From the NCBI RefSeq assembly GCF_040939455.1, contig NC_134116.1, positions 46,577,400 through 46,641,399 of the forward strand: DNA of 64,000 bases, read 5' to 3'. Both the position numbers and the translations under genes were made by a program. This DNA comes from Microcebus murinus. Its lineage: Eukaryota; Chordata; Mammalia; Primates; Cheirogaleidae. Numbering within the stretch: position 1 is the stretch's first letter; every line of letters starts with the position of its first letter. Of this stretch, positions 23,856-34,834 are shown piece after piece. The notes beneath the pieces are model-generated. The model searched no databases. It saw only the letters and a program-made list of their open reading frames with translations, and was not told where the DNA came from.

Positions 23856-25101
23856 TGTCCAAAAGAGAGAGTCGTTTGTCTGAAGAGGACATTTGCTATA
23901 GCAGTGCTGTAGAATTAGCAAGGGCAGCAGTTGAGAAATAATACATTACAGAAACAAATATAGGAAGGAAGAGTTTTAAGGGCTATTCATTCGTGATCTG
24001 AATTTCCTAAAATGCTTTGACATTATTCTGTTTTTACAGTGCTCATAAGAGGTTTCCTATAGTCCACATATATGAAGAGAAATTTTCCATTTTCCATACT
24101 AGAGAATCATTATCTTCAACTCTACTAAGCCCAGATTTTCAAGTTTAAGAATCAGGTTAAGACTGAAAGGGAACATTTAATCTTTTCTAATCTGTGACTA
24201 CAAGAGAGTCTCCACTGAGTTTAATTTAAATCATATACATTACCTCTTTCACTGTGCTAAATTATTTAAACATTTAATGATTATAAACAAAAAAGTACTA
24301 TTTTCTCACTGAGACTGACAAGTCAATAAAATTGGAACAACCATGGCATATACTGATTTCAGTTGTCAAAGACATCTCTTGTTCCTCACACTCAGGCAAA
24401 ATAACAATGGCAAAATCAAAAGCCTGACATTTTAGATTTTATCTAATTTGCATTATAAGTACTTAGTTTCAGAAAGGGATCTGCCATTGTAGTTTCATTA
24501 ATGTGGCATCTGATTGTATTCTTTTTTAGTTCAACTTGTTTACTGTTCTCCTGTTCATTGTACTAGTAAGCAGGCGAGTTCATTTCTGTTAAAGTTATCG
24601 ATCAAAAAGAAAATATAGTACAGTAGTAAAAACTTGATAGAATAGAGTTCTTTGTTGAACTAAGATGTAATAGTAAGCAATTTAGGAACTTATTTCTGAC
24701 AACAGTTATGCTCTATCTGTAAGAGGAAGCAAAACAGGATTTCGCAATTAATCAACAAACTTTATACAGAAAGATAAAAATAGAATATATTTAGCATTTG
24801 AGAATATTGAGTTAGTTTTGTCAGATAATTGCATTTGCTTTCATTATCGAGTCTTATAATCTAAGCATCTTACAGTGAATCTAGTAAATGTTGAGAAGAT
24901 ACAAATAAATTTATCCTATAGCCTGAATAAAAATGGTAACAATATTCAAAATGATAAAAGTAGTATTATTTCAGCAATAGTGACTCACTGTTTTATTTTT
25001 GAGAGAAAGATGACAAGAACATAACTTTCATGACAACCAAGGTTGGACAGTGGTAATTTTTTATGGTAGTTAGAATATGCTATATGATGGGAGAAAATCT
25101 T
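23856..25101. other. Unique AT-rich DNA
   Basis: No gene, no repeat recognised. Part of an L1-poor interval. Confidence 0.4.
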
Positions 25102-25104
25102 TGT

Positions 25105-25144
<40 letters not shown>
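25102..25144. repeat. (TG)n microsatellite
   Basis: About 20 TG units with one interruption (tgtatg) near the left end. It accounts for the cysteine/valine-rich start of the plus-strand frame here. Confidence 0.97.
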
Positions 25145-25146
<2 letters not shown>

Positions 25147-25215
25147 ACCTCTGGGTTTTGTTAGGTTTATGTCTGTAATAAAATGGCTCTATGCAGAAAC
25201 AGATACATTTCCTAA

Positions 25216-25276
25216 GGTTTCATTTTGTTTTCATTTCATTTGTTTTCATTTTGTTTCATTTGTTTCATTTCATTCT
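25216..25276. repeat. TTTCATTTTG-type low-complexity repeat
   Basis: Irregular pentanucleotide-like array of ttcat/tttgt units. Confidence 0.85.
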
Positions 25277-27479
25277 TCTATGAACTCTTCTATGAACTAT
25301 GAAAGACATCCTGAATAGACTGCCTAAATAGTTATATGCTTGCTAATATCATGTGAAGGCATATTTTTAATAAATTATTCAAATAAACATTCACATTTTC
25401 ATATCCATGTTGTCTTACATAATAAAATCTTGAATTAACAAATACTTATTTTCCACTGATCCCATTATTGGTTAGTATTCTACTGAGGAAAATGAAGAAA
25501 GGAGTTATGTTAAATTGTAATGATTTAGGAGCATTTGCCAATCATTCAGTTTGCAATAATGAGGTATTCCCATAATCCTAAATGATGTATTTCCATTGAC
25601 CATCCTGATAATATAATTGCCAATTTTTATTTAATATTGACTTTTAAATTTATAGCATGATAACAAATTAAAGATAAAAATGGAAGAAAATATAAATATC
25701 AGAAACAAACACTACAGTAAAACAAATAAACAAGTAACCTTTCTTTGTAAAATAAAAAAATTGAGTAACAAGTATATGGTTAATATTATTATTTGCTTTA
25801 TAGAGTGTGTTATTTATCTTTGGACATTTCTGATGTGCCCAATGTAAAAACTGATATCTAAAATAGCATACTATGCATAAAAAGGGACATTTTGTGTATT
25901 ATATATTGAGATTCAAGCCTTAACCAATGCACGTATTTCCCTTATATTTCCAAAATATAACTCTTCTTTCTCCCCCTTCTATATTCCTCCTTCTCCCCTT
26001 CTTCTTCCATTGTTTTCTTATTTTTCTTCTATCGCAATGGACACAGCAGCAGTAGCACATAATTAAATATTTGCCATCATGAGCAGAATCATTATGTTTA
26101 AGTAAAAAAAGAAAACATTTAACAATTATGGGGGAAAACTCTTTTATTTATAAAAACCACAATTGCCATCATTGCAATCAATGTAATCAAAGCTTTAAAT
26201 TATTTATAAGAGATAAAATGTTTGAACTATTTCATGTATACAATATCTCAATTTGAGAAACAAATGGAAACTTGAAGCTTGATTAAGGAAACTATTAGCA
26301 AATAGTCTAAAATGAGACTTCCAACAAGATTAAAGAAATTTTAAGTCTAAACTGTATATTAAACATATGAATTACAGAATAAATATTGACATTTTAATGT
26401 AAAGATAAATATATATAAATCCGCTTTTTAAAGAGTAATATTTGTTTGTCATAAGAACTCATAATGCTTTTTATATATATCTTAATAAGTTGGACAAATT
26501 TCTGTAGACTTTATATAAACTATTTTTGTTCTGTACTAGTTTTCTGACATAAATCATCTTCTACATTATAATAGGCTACATGATTAAATATTTTATCGTT
26601 TAACTAAAGTGGTCAATATGTATTATATATTGTCATAATTTAATACATTTTCAAAATGCCCTTTCTATAAGTCAGAAGAAAATGAGTGCCTGTTTAAGAG
26701 TAAGAACTGAAAAAAAAGATAAAATGACAAAACAAAGAAAAAATGGCATAAATAATAGATGGATAAGTAGTTCCCCATTATATCTAATTTGATTAAATGA
26801 AAAGTAGTTCTTTACTTTCAACCAACCTCAATATTTCACAATATTCAAAATAACTTTTAGAATAATTTATTAAAGCTAGAATCGTAGTCTTTTTGCAATT
26901 TATACCCTTGAAAATAGATTTCTTATTTAGCACTACATTTTTGTAAAGGAATTATTATGTGGCATCAAGTCCATTTTTATTATAAAACTTTTATATTAAC
27001 TAAGAGTTATCTAGGTTGTCAAGGGAATTTACCAATTTATGTCAATCATTTGGCTTCATAATTAAGCACAATTCTTTTTTTGAGATTTTTATATAAAATC
27101 TGCAGTTTTCTGTCATGTGAAAAAGGGTAACTAAATCTTAGATACATTATATCAGTGACTAACGTACATCCCTACAAATTGGAAATTATTGGTTTAATAT
27201 AAATGGTCTTAAAGCATGCTGATCAATAAACATTGTGATGCTACATAGTAGAACATATTAACTCCAGATACAAATCTCATTTATAGAAAACAAATCTATT
27301 TAAGGTGGAAAATGATGGTATTCTTATAATAAGAATAAGTTCATAAATCAGAGCTGTGAGAGTATAACAGAAGGGAAATTATGATTTAAAAAAGGGATAG
27401 CCATGATGCAATTAGAAGGGTATTTTACTTTGGTGGTTTTCTTCTTCAATATTCATAACTTCAGTTAATCATGACAAAA
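25277..27479. other. Unique AT-rich DNA, no repeats recognised
   Basis: Over 2 kb with no gene or recognisable mobile element. A pyrimidine-rich tract lies at about 25965-26035. This is the longest stretch I could not tie to any repeat. Confidence 0.4.
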
Positions 27480-27855
27480 CAGCAAACAATCCCCAACTGG
27501 GGGACATTCTACAGTGTCTGGCCACTGCACTTCAAAAGAATCAAGCTTATGAAAAATAAACAAAGAGTGAGAACTCAAAACTAAAGAACACTGAAGAGAA
27601 AATACAACATGGCATTACAGGTTAAATGCTGGAACAGAATAAAAAGGCACATTAATGAGAAAATTTGTAAATCTGAATGGAGCCTGCAGTTTGGTTCATA
27701 GTATTATGCCAATGTGAATTTCTAAGTGGTGATTAGGTGTACCATGGTTTGCCTATGATATAAACAGGGTAACACGAGTAAATAGTAAGCAGGCACTCAC
27801 TGTGCAATTTTTGCAACTATTCTGTAAATGTAAAATTAAATAATAATAATAAAGA
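27480..27855 (+). mobile_element. Probable ancient L1M-like 3' end
   Basis: 'gggggacattctacagtgt', 'aatctgaatggagcctgcag' and 'tttttgcaactattctgtaa' followed by an aataat-rich tail resemble the 3' end of an old mammalian retroelement, most likely L1M-type. The family is uncertain. Confidence 0.45.
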
Positions 27856-28038
27856 GGTAATATTAGCAAAACAAAGGAAAACAAGGAAGTAATACCAGAA
27901 ATTAGAAGAAAATTAAAAATAGGAAAAAGGTGTCCTGATTACATAGAAACTGCAACATTACCTAAATATTTCTTGAAAATATTGAGGTTTATATATGAAG
28001 ATTATAGGGACTCATATTGCTTGATCCCAATAACAGAA

Positions 28039-28072
28039 TATATATATATGTATATATATACATATATATATA
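28039..28072. repeat. Palindromic AT microsatellite
   Basis: The run tatatatatatg, tatatatata, catatatatata is a near-perfect inverted repeat, able to form a hairpin or cruciform. Confidence 0.93.
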
Positions 28073-28075
28073 TTA

Positions 28076-28700
28076 GGATTAATTTTGTCCACTTTCTGTA
28101 AGATTCTGAATGTGCATATTGTCAGGAAGAATAACTGGCTTTACATTATAATTAACTCCTTGAGAAAGAGCTGTAGATGTATAAAACGATATATTTTGCT
28201 GAATTATGGAATAATGGCCAACTCAGGCCTGCTTCAAGATTTCCTAATAGGGACTATTTGTGTGAGGAAGCAATATCCAACTTGCCTCCTTAATATTAGA
28301 CTAACTTGGAGGATTACATGGGATCAGAGCTGGAAATCAGAGTTTGCTACCAAATTCTGGTGATGGCCGTAAGAACATGGGAGACCAAACCAAATAACTA
28401 AATGAGGACCACAAATAAGCCAAAAGTGATGTCCTACAGATTTCCATATCCATTGAGGCTGTGAGCAGGACCCAAGTTCAGAGAATAGAGCCTCTAATTA
28501 GACACTAATATGCAAACAATAAATCATGTGCAAACAGTTAGTGAACTTACTGCTTCTACATCCCTGGGTCTCTGATTCCAATGCCTGCTAATACCCTTAG
28601 CTGCAAATCTAATGAGGTCTTATGAGTTCTCCAATTATTGTCAGGTAATGTAAGACACTTGCATCAATAATTAAAATGTTCCCATCAATGAAATAAATCA
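28076..28700. other. No feature recognised
   Basis: A 92-codon plus-strand frame (28085-28363) has no recognisable domain or homologous phrase and probably arose by chance. Confidence 0.4.
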
Positions 28701-28701
28701 A

Positions 28702-28753
28702 TACACACATACATATATGCATGCACATGCACACGCACACACTCACACACATA
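28702..28753. repeat. CA/CATA-rich microsatellite
   Basis: Interrupted cacaca / catgca units. Confidence 0.9.
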
Positions 28754-29594
28754 AATTTAATAGGAAGCAAATCTCCTTTCTAAATCTGTTCTACTGTATG
28801 TTAGCCATCAAGAGTTGGGGGTTGGCAGTTTGTGTGCCTGTTTCTCTTTTGTGTTTAGTAGTTATACTCTTCATCCTCCAGGGTTTCTGACATTTTCAAA
28901 ATCAGAATCAGGGAAGGAAAGACAGAAAAGTGCCAACAAAATTTATTAGCTAATATAAGTGGAAGTCCAGGTATAGGGCAGAATTCCACCTTTGGTGATT
29001 TATTGGCTCATTGGTATCTCAAGGGACTCACTATCTTTGTCTCTGTGCTGTAACATCTGAGGTGTCAGAACAATTACTTTCAGAGTTCTAGGATGCCAAG
29101 CAGAGGCAATCAAGCCTACATGATCCTCTGTAGATATCCAGTGGGAGAGAATACACTTGCCTATGCATTCCTAGCAGACATCCTAAAATTGTTCTTGATT
29201 GGCTCACACTGTGTTTGACACTGAAACAACTGTGTCTAGGAGACTGGATTATGTTAATTGGTCTAAGCCTGCCAATATTCACCACTGAAGCAGAAAAGGG
29301 GCACAAAATCAGTTTTACCTGAAGAGAATGGAAGCTGTTACTTAGTACTTGCTGTATATTTAACTTTCTCTTTTGATCATTGGTCAATTTTTTTCAATTC
29401 CTTGAACTTAGAGTATCTCACTAAAAACAAATAAATAAAGATAGGATTAAAACGCTTCTGTGATATTCACAAGAATATGATCTTGAAACATCAGAGAATT
29501 CTCTTGAAGATTCAGAGAATTTTATTCAACAACACAACATTTGGTATTAGTATGTGATAATCTGGGTAATCAGCAATCATAAAAGTAAATGACT
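28754..29594. other. Unclassified, possible old repeat
   Basis: The stretch about 28930-29320 (ggaagtccaggtatagggca, 'tgattggctcacactgtg') has the look of an old interspersed repeat that I cannot name. The minus-strand 99-codon frame at 29088-29387 lies in it and shows no domain. Confidence 0.35.
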
Positions 29595-29597
29595 TTA

Positions 29598-29735
29598 AAA
29601 AAATTTCTGAATATTATGGGGGTACACGTGTTTTGGTTATGTAATTTGCTTTTGCGCAGTTTGAGTCAAAGTTATAAGTGTGCCCTTCACCCAGATAGTG
29701 TGCATCGTACTCATTAGGTGTGAACACTTTCTATC
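29598..29735 (-). mobile_element. L1 3'-end fragment
   Basis: Antisense A-run complement, then 'ctgaatattatgggggtac' and 'gcccttcacccagatagtgt', the L1 3' UTR. Only about 135 bp were copied. Strongly 5'-truncated. Confidence 0.85.
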
Positions 29736-30318
29736 TCACAGAACCTATATTCTAATGCAGAACAACTGAAAATAAACAAGATAAATAAAGTGTGTAGAAG
29801 GTTCTAATAATAGACATTAAGTTAAAAAATTGAGCAAGATAAGGGATTAAGAAACATGGTGAGAGGTTGTGAAATATCAGATAATCGTGGCCAAAGAAGC
29901 ACCCACAATCATTTGATATGAACAAATAGTTGGAAGGTCATCATGAGTTTGAGAGATTAGTGTCTTTAGAGCAGAGAGAAAGAAATATCATCAGGTAGAT
30001 AATGGTATCAGAGAGGTAATGTGGACCAGATTTTGTAGGATGTTAAAAGGATTATAGTAAATTTAGATGTTGAAGAAAACCTATCAGAAAAAATTACTGA
30101 GATGTGTCCTTCTCCCTCCAATGTTCAGCAAATACAGATACAATCCTGTATGGTCATGGGAAACCAGGCAGGAACTGGACAGCAAGGGATGGCATTTCAT
30201 TAAAACCCATGTGTCACTGAGTTACTTGTGGTAATAAAAAATTTTGTTCTTTAAATGATGCGAAAAATTAACATTGAATTTATACATTATTATATATCCT
30301 AAAAAACTCAATTAAAGA
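29736..30318. other. No feature recognised
   Basis: No gene or repeat family recognised. Confidence 0.4.
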
Positions 30319-30329
30319 CAGTGACTTTT

Positions 30330-30380
30330 TTTATTTCAGCATATTATGGGGGTACAAATTTTAAGGTTATATATAATGTC
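30330..30380 (-). mobile_element. Very short L1 3'-end insertion with exact target duplication
   Basis: Only about 51 bp of L1: T-run, 'cagcatattatgggggtac', aaattttaaggttatatataatgt-type sequence in antisense. It is flanked by an exact 11-bp duplication cagtgactttt at 30319-30329 and 30381-30391. The 3' sequence is the same as the young lemur-type L1s here. Confidence 0.92.
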
Positions 30381-30391
30381 CAGTGACTTTT

Positions 30392-30714
30392 AAGCTGCTT
30401 TTGGTCAAAAGGTTGTAATAGCATTACAGAGTTCGAAAGATTTACCAAAAATAAAATGCATATTCCAAACATTGTCGCCGTTTCCCTTGCTTCATTTGCT
30501 GCACTACAAATGTTTTCATCTCTAAAATATAATACACAAGTTTCAAGTGAACTTGGTTTGTGGAATAGATGCTTCAGAGTATCATGATTATCTGATGTGG
30601 GAGCAACCAAAGAGGATTAGGTTAGTGCTATACAGCAGATCCTCCAATAATATCATTTCATTCAACATCGCTTTCTTATAATGTCAATGAGAAAAAAGCA
30701 GACTCCCAACCAAG
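30392..30714. other. No feature recognised
   Basis: An 88-codon minus-strand frame at 30344-30610 starts inside the small L1 insertion and shows no domain; probably chance. Confidence 0.4.
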
Positions 30715-31010
30715 GCCATTGTGTATATACAGTTTGTACATTCTCCCCATGTCTACATGGGTTTTCTCTGAGTTACTCTTATCTCTTCCCACATCCCGAA
30801 GATGTTCACATTTCATTAATTGGCATGCCTACATTGTCCCAGGCTGAGTGAGTGTGGGGGCGTTTTGAGTGAGCCCTGCAGTGGAATAGCATCCTCTCCA
30901 GGGCTGGTTCTCACCTTGCTCCCAAGCTGTCAGGACAAGCGATGTCCAACCACTACCCCAAACTGGAATAAGCAGGATGAAAAATGAATGCATAAATGAA
31001 TACAAATGAT
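30715..31010 (+). mobile_element. Ancient LINE/SINE-like repeat with (ATGAA)n tail
   Basis: The phrases 'gggttttctctgagttactc', 'cattaattggcatgcctaca', gccctgcagtggaatagcat and 'tgaatgcataaatgaataca' match an old vertebrate repeat ending in ATGAATG-type units. I recall its consensus but not its name; an L2/CR1-type 3' end is likely. The overlapping minus-strand frames 30829-31167 and 30930-31163 are not genes. Confidence 0.5.
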
Positions 31011-31492
31011 TGTCAAATAAAAAATTGTAAAATCTATGATAATTATACAAATGCATGATAATAAGTGAAATGGTACAAAAGTTCTCACTGAGCATGTAAT
31101 ATATCTTATTGTTTTTGAACTGCCTGTTGATAGGAGGTATTCCTGACAATTTTCGCTTTGCAATCATTTATATTACACTTATTTAATTAACCACCACTAC
31201 AACTGCCATCACTCACTGATTCACCAAAAATTAGGTAAATAATTATCTTCCCTGCTTTTATTAATCTTTCTTAAATGTTTGTATATCTAACATTTATTTC
31301 AATGTTTAATATTAGAAGCGTTTGAGTATTTATTTAGAAGTTTGGTGATGTTTTTGTGACAAGAAATATGCTATTGGAACCTAATTCTGGTTTATATCAA
31401 TAGACTATGGTAAAATTTGGTTTTGTTATATGTTGTTTCACTTAAAGTCACAGTTCCCAATACTCTGTTGGAGATATTAAATGAGGAACTTG
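31011..31492. other. AT-rich stretch, no feature recognised
   Basis: No gene or repeat family recognised. Confidence 0.4.
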
Positions 31493-31572
31493 CTTCCTAC
31501 CATATCTCAGCATCTGACTCTTATGATCATTACTTCCTACCATATCTCAGCATCTGACTCTTATGATCATTA
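31493..31572. repeat. Two-copy 40-bp tandem duplication
   Basis: The unit beginning cttcctaccatatctcagca occupies 31493-31532 and again 31533-31572 with no differences, so the duplication is recent or was recently homogenised. Confidence 0.95.
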
Positions 31573-31639
31573 CCAACATGTAGGTATTACCAGTAATTTT
31601 ATAAATACACCATGATGCCACTATCATGTGTTCTATTCT

Positions 31640-33510
31640 CTGAACAATTATATTTTATCTTTTTAGCTCCAATCTTCAGGTGCCCTGGATCCAGAAATTC
31701 TCTCACTGTGCTTGGACCACTGATACTACCATGTTTTCATCTTTTAAATTTCTTCAAGTCCAGCTTCCCCTCTTGCTCATTCATGTCAATGATCATAATC
31801 ACTCTGGCCTATAACACTTGACTTCCTTTGGTAATATCACAGAGATGGTTTGATGTAACTCTCTACCTCCTCCTGCACATTGCGCTCTTTCAGCAGAATG
31901 TGATTGCTGAATAAATAGGGCTTTCCTGCTGCTAATTAATCATACTCTATAGCACTTACTCATTTGCTCATTCCCTCAGATATCTGTTTTCTGTTTTTCT
32001 TTTTTCTGAAATCTCCAATATCACCTCAGCTGCTCTGCATTCTCAGAAGATGACATTACTTCCTAATCTAGTGACTTGGATATCTTCTAGAAATCACCAA
32101 CCATATATTCAACCAGCTACTTATATTTTTATCCATGAGCTCTATTTCCCACCTGCTCCTACCTAAAGACAATTCTTCCTTTTTTGCACAATATCCTATC
32201 TCCTCCCACCTACTTAATGCCATCTTTTAGCAATATTCAGCTCTCTTTGCCCAATATAATCAGTACACAATTTTTCTCAGCAGGATTTCACACAGTTGAT
32301 CCTTTATCCTCAGAACACATTCTTCCCTTGGTTTTCATGACACCAAAAACTCAGTTTCCTTGCTACATTACTAGCTACTCATTTTCAATCTTTCCTGAAG
32401 GTTCATTTTTCTCCCTGCTCTCTTCAATTTAAAGTGCCCTGGAGTTCAGACTTTGGTTCCGTTCTTTTCAAGAGCCATGATATTTTCCATCTGATCTTGT
32501 CTACTCTCCTTTTTATCTGATATAATTCATAGCTCACAAATCTCTCCTGAATTCTAGACTCGTATGTATATCACACAGCCTGTTTGACATTTCTACTTGG
32601 ATGTATCATAGACATTTCAAACTCTATAAGTCTAAAATTGAATTTCTAGCCTCCCCCCTCAAACCTACTCTGCTCACAGCCGTCCCCTTCTCAATCAATG
32701 ACAACTACACCAATATAGCTGCTAAACCAAAAATCACAGAATTATTCTTGACATCCCTCTTTCCCTATATTCTTATATTTGTTAGAAAATTATGTGGTCT
32801 TTACCTTCAAAATATATGTAGTATCTGGCCAATTCTTTTAAAAATCTCCTATCATTAATACAGCTGAGCTGGAGCATCCATCATCTCTAGCCTGGATTTT
32901 TGCCACAGCCTACTAAAATGTTTCTCTACTTCTATTGTGGACTCCATAGAATCTCTTGCTAATATAATAGTCAGAAGGGTTTATTGAAAATGTAATTCAG
33001 GTCATATCACTATTCTACTCAAAAGTATGAGGTGATTCCCATTTCATAAAAGTAAAATCCTCCAGTACTACATTGCCCTTTACCATTTTATTTGATTTCC
33101 CTCAGTTATATCTTTTAATTGATTTCTTGAAAGTTTTCACCTTGTTCACTCTATTCCAAACACAATGACCCTCTTTCTAGGCTTTGAAAATAGCAGGTAC
33201 CTTGTGCCATAAAGCTTTTCTGAAGATTGGTCCCTCTGTCTCAAATTATTTTCCCCCAAATATTTGCATGGCTCACATTTGAGTATTACACAAATATTAC
33301 CATGTCATTATGCCTCTCTTGACCAGCATATTTAAAATTGCAATCTGTACCATCCTTGATACTCTCAAAACCTCCTACCTTGCTCTATGTAGTTTTTTTT
33401 ATCCCATAGCCTTTATCATGTTTTAACTTATTTATTACTTGCTTTTATATTTTGTGAGTGTAATTTCTATTTTTCCTAAAAGATGTTATCAAACAAAGTA
33501 GAATTTTTTT
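31640..33510 (+). mobile_element. Long L2 LINE remnant
   Basis: Sense L2 over up to 1.9 kb. Clear anchors are 'tcacacagttgatcctttat' (about 32288), acatttctacttggatgtat (about 32588), 'ctaccttcaaaatatatgta' type sequence (about 32800), 'cattaatacagctgagctgg…catcatctctagcctgga' (about 32855-32900), 'gtcatatcactattctactc' (about 33001) and 'gaccagcatatttaaaattg' (about 33320). In full elements this covers the ORF2 C-terminal part and the 3' region. All frames are broken. The left boundary is uncertain. Plus-strand frames at 32184-32432 and 32601-32858 are relics of this element, not genes. Confidence 0.72.
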
Positions 33511-33574
33511 ACTAATGTGTTCTAAGAATCCACGAAATTTCCTGATGTATGATAGGCACTTCTTTTTTTAACTA

Positions 33575-33960
33575 AATAAAATAATAAGAGGTAATGTTTA
33601 TTGAGTGCTTAATATTTGTCAGGCATTGTACTAAGTGCCTTATAGGTCTTATAGATATTATTTTCAATTTTATATGTATACACACACACACACACATATA
33701 TATATGGAGAGAGAGAGACAGAGAGAGAGAAAGAGTTAGACATTGTTCTAAGGGCTTTAGATACATTAACTCACTTTATCTGAACAACAAGCCATATGAA
33801 GTGGGTACTACTATATTTTCCACTTTCTCAAAGGAGAAAACTGAAGTACAGAGAAATTTGTAACTTGCCCGAGGCTACATAGCTAAGAAATTGTAAAGCT
33901 GGTATTCACATCCAGGCAGTCTGCCTCTGGCATCCATGCTTTTAACCACAAGTATACTAC
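33575..33960 (-). mobile_element. MIR SINE interrupted by a microsatellite
   Basis: Antisense MIR in two parts. 'gtttattgagtgcttaatat' and 'ggcattgtactaagtgcctt' precede a CA/TA/GA microsatellite; 'gacattgttctaagggcttt', gaaaactgaagtacagagaa and acttgcccgaggctacatag follow it. The second part repeats some of the first, so this may be two overlapping MIR copies. Confidence 0.75.
33673..33735. repeat. Compound (CA)n-(TA)n-(GA)n microsatellite
   Basis: cacaca, tatata and gagaga tracts in series. They generate the low-complexity frames seen on both strands here. Confidence 0.97.
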
Positions 33961-33971
33961 CTTATGCTAGA

Positions 33972-34023
33972 AAGTAGGAAAGCTGGGATTTAAAGACAAG
34001 TAGGAAAGCTAGGATTTGAAGAC
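33972..34023. repeat. Two-copy 26-bp tandem duplication
   Basis: aagtaggaaagctgggattt… at 33972-33997 is repeated at 33998-34023 with two differences. Confidence 0.9.
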
Positions 34024-34834
34024 AAGTGGGCCCACGTTCTTAATGAACAACATATATTTCATTCACAACCAGACCCTTAGGATTACATTAGGGCCAATGA
34101 CCAGCTGAATGTATGTGGTTTTTTTGTTTTTTTTCCTGTTCTATTAAGTTGTCAATAGGCACTAGAAAAGAAGAGTAGATAGCTATGAAAGTATTTAATG
34201 TCCACAAAGACTTTGAAATACAGAGACTTAAATAGTACACCTTTCTATGTTTATGAACCCTTAAATCTGTATCTGCACTGATTGTTATAATAAGTGATAT
34301 GTAAACAATAATAATACAAGTAATAATACAAGCATACTGTTTAATCACTCTATGCTTCATTTGTTATTTTATCAAAATGTGACTAGTTTGAGTTAGATGA
34401 AATTTAAATTTTTGATTTTAAAATGTTACGATCACAGGTGGCAGCATGAATTTACATTATTCCTTTACTCTTGTTCAATTTAACATGAATCATTTTACAC
34501 AAAAGTTTATTTTTCAATTAATTATCATAAAAATATCCATAATCTTTTGTATGTTCACTGTCTTCATCAAAATGGCCATTGTTATTTCTCATGAATCCAC
34601 ACATTAAATTTAAAAATTATATAACCTATTCATATCACAGAAGACAATAAGAAACAATGAATTTATAGCAAGGATAGTGATAGATTCCGCTTGTATTTTT
34701 TTCTGCAATGCTGCTATAATTATAATTTTACCTATATAGTTTATTTCATACCAAAATTACACTATGTTGTTGCAATTTGTTTAATATGCCCATCATAGTT
34801 GCAGATTTTAGGTTTATGTCATTTGAAGTCCCCA
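34024..34834. other. AT-rich stretch, no feature recognised
   Basis: No gene. A 90-codon minus-strand frame at 34088-34360 has no family features. T-run at about 34119-34133. Confidence 0.4.

Noticed and set aside
28085..28363. 92-codon plus-strand frame next to the AT palindrome
   Set aside because: No recognisable domain, no conservation evidence, low-complexity neighbourhood.
31501..31572. CRISPR-like repeated units
   Set aside because: Only two adjacent identical units without spacers, in a primate genome; a simple tandem duplication.
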